A stretch of 6,378 nt of DNA from Lachnospiraceae bacterium (GTDB lineage Bacteria > Bacillota > Clostridia > Lachnospirales > Lachnospiraceae): the NCBI GenBank assembly GCA_009774615.1, contig VSOC01000180.1, positions 1-6,378 of the forward strand. The letters are read 5' to 3'. The position numbers and the translations under genes are program-made. Under the pieces are notes generated by a model, which saw only the letters and a list, made by a program, of their open reading frames with translations, was not told the DNA's origin and searched no databases. How positions within the stretch are numbered: the stretch's first letter is position 1; every line of letters begins with the position of its first letter. Positions 5,801-6,378 of the stretch are shown here, piece after piece.

Positions 5801-6378
5801 CTACTGAATCATAGCGCCGTCCAAACCTACCCAATGAAAATCCGGGGTTATGGTATTGGCAAGCATGGCTCCGTCAAATCCCAGGAAATACCATTTGCCC
5901 TTATCCATGACCCAGCCTACGGCCATGGAACCATCAGAGCGCAGATAATACCAGACACCGCCCAGATTAATCCAGCCGGTAGCCATGGAACCGTCCCCAT
6001 TCAGATAGTACCAGACACCGTTCACATTAATCCATCCGGTAAGCATTGCACCGGAACCCGGAAGCAGGTAATACCAGCGTCCATTCCAGAAAAGCCATCC
6101 TTCTGCCATATAGCCAAAATCATTAAAGTAATAGGTTGCACCGTTAATTGAAGCCCACTGGCTCTTCGGATAACTGCCATCCGTCTTTGAAAACCACCAG
6201 CCCAATCCGTCATGAAGCCATGTCCCGGTCAATATCGGTGTCGAACCAGAACCTGCCGAACTTCCAGGACCACCGGGGCCGCCCGAACTGCTGGAGGAAA
6301 CACGGCTTCCGCCGCCACCGCCTCCTCCTCCGCCTCCTCCGGAGCCACCTGAGCTGCCGCCGGAACTGCCGGAAACGG
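5801..6378 (-). CDS. Cell-wall/choline-binding repeat protein, C-terminal part (cut by window edge)
   Basis: The frame is open from the right edge to TAG (5803-5801), showing 191 codons; the N-terminus, and any signal peptide or catalytic domain, lies outside. An ATG-like start suggested near 6232 is an internal TTG, not a start. The visible part begins with about 48 residues of Gly/Ser/Pro linker (including 11 consecutive Gly and SSSSSGGPGGPGSS). Aromatic repeats follow, about 20 residues apart, with the pattern GW-NG-WYYL--DGSMATGW: WYYLLPGSGAMLTGW, WYYLNGDGSMATGW, WYYLRSDGSMAVGW, WYFLGFDGAMLANT. This is the CW_binding_1/choline-binding module that attaches secreted proteins to teichoic-acid choline or related wall polymers. 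Ligand and enzymatic role cannot be judged. It converges on deoD and shares its terminator. Confidence 0.9.
   Translation of the reverse strand, partial: VSGSSGGSSGGSGGGGGGGGGGGSRVSSSSSGGPGGPGSSAGSGSTPILTGTWLHDGLGWWFSKTDGSYPKSQWASINGATYYFNDFGYMAEGWLFWNGRWYYLLPGSGAMLTGWINVNGVWYYLNGDGSMATGWINLGGVWYYLRSDGSMAVGWVMDKGKWYFLGFDGAMLANTITPDFHWVGLDGAMIQ
5881..6060 (-). repeat. Three 60-bp tandem coding repeats
   Basis: Units at 5881-5940, 5941-6000 and 6001-6060 share an exact 60-bp register. The ATACCA core and the CCATGGAACC block are common to the first two; CAGAT and CCAGACACCG near the start are shared by the second and third. Each encodes one 20-residue wall-binding repeat. A fourth, more diverged unit follows with a 3-bp shift (ATACCAGCG near 6071). 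Confidence 0.75.

Noticed and set aside
5881..6060. CRISPR array
   Set aside because: The 60-bp periodicity is continuous coding repeat with no distinct repeat and spacer segments, and it encodes WYY-type wall-binding modules.
5714..6151. 145-aa open frame on the plus strand
   Set aside because: It starts within the deoD terminator and runs antisense to the wall-binding repeats; its own internal repeats merely mirror the 60-bp units.

Overview
The window looks like a piece of a low-to-medium G+C Firmicutes chromosome, most likely a gut Lachnospiraceae/Clostridia species. This is inferred from several things: purine-rich Shine-Dalgarno sites (AGGAAGG, GGAGG, GAGAGGG), a DeoD-type purine nucleoside phosphorylase, a cell-wall-binding repeat protein with a Gly/Ser linker, and a PD-(D/E)XK protein beginning MANIYDGAF of a kind I recall from Lachnospiraceae. 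No rRNA, tRNA or CRISPR array is visible. The species cannot be named from sequence alone.

Layout. (1) 1-311, minus: the first 103 codons of an Rpn-like PD-(D/E)XK nuclease/putative transposase, with a good promoter and RBS, running off the left edge. (2) About 389-805, plus: the C-terminal remnant of a DDE-type transposase without its N-terminal part. (3) 831-2352, minus: a translationally coupled pair, a 413-aa ABC/AAA_21-type ATPase followed by a 92-aa helical protein I do not recognise. (4) 2431-4372, minus: a 525-aa AAA-ATPase-like/PD-(D/E)XK fusion protein, then 16 nt later a 115-aa TfoX N-terminal-domain protein. (5) 4373-4894: a 520-nt divergent intergenic region with two adjacent strong hairpins that look more like the end of an IS200/IS605-type element than terminators, then the promoter of the next gene. 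(6) 4895-5623, plus: deoD, apparently a single-gene unit, with its last codons and stop partly duplicated just downstream and a strong hairpin terminator after that. (7) 5801-6378, minus: the C-terminal part of a surface protein with a Gly-rich linker and choline/cell-wall-binding repeats, running off the right edge.

Reading. Positions 1 to about 4650 form an AT-richer accessory block: two different PD-(D/E)XK proteins, a dead transposase, a standalone ATPase pair and an IS-like end. It lies next to a housekeeping gene (deoD) of visibly higher G+C. The block resembles an accessory or defence-type neighbourhood, but no gene in it can be assigned to a named defence system from sequence alone. 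The ATPase plus 92-aa pair is the best candidate here for an undescribed two-gene system. Two start codons were moved from the longest possible open frame: the 92-aa protein to ATG at 1109 instead of TTG at 1124, and the TfoX-like protein to ATG at 2778 instead of GTG at 2793. Both decisions rest on RBS position.
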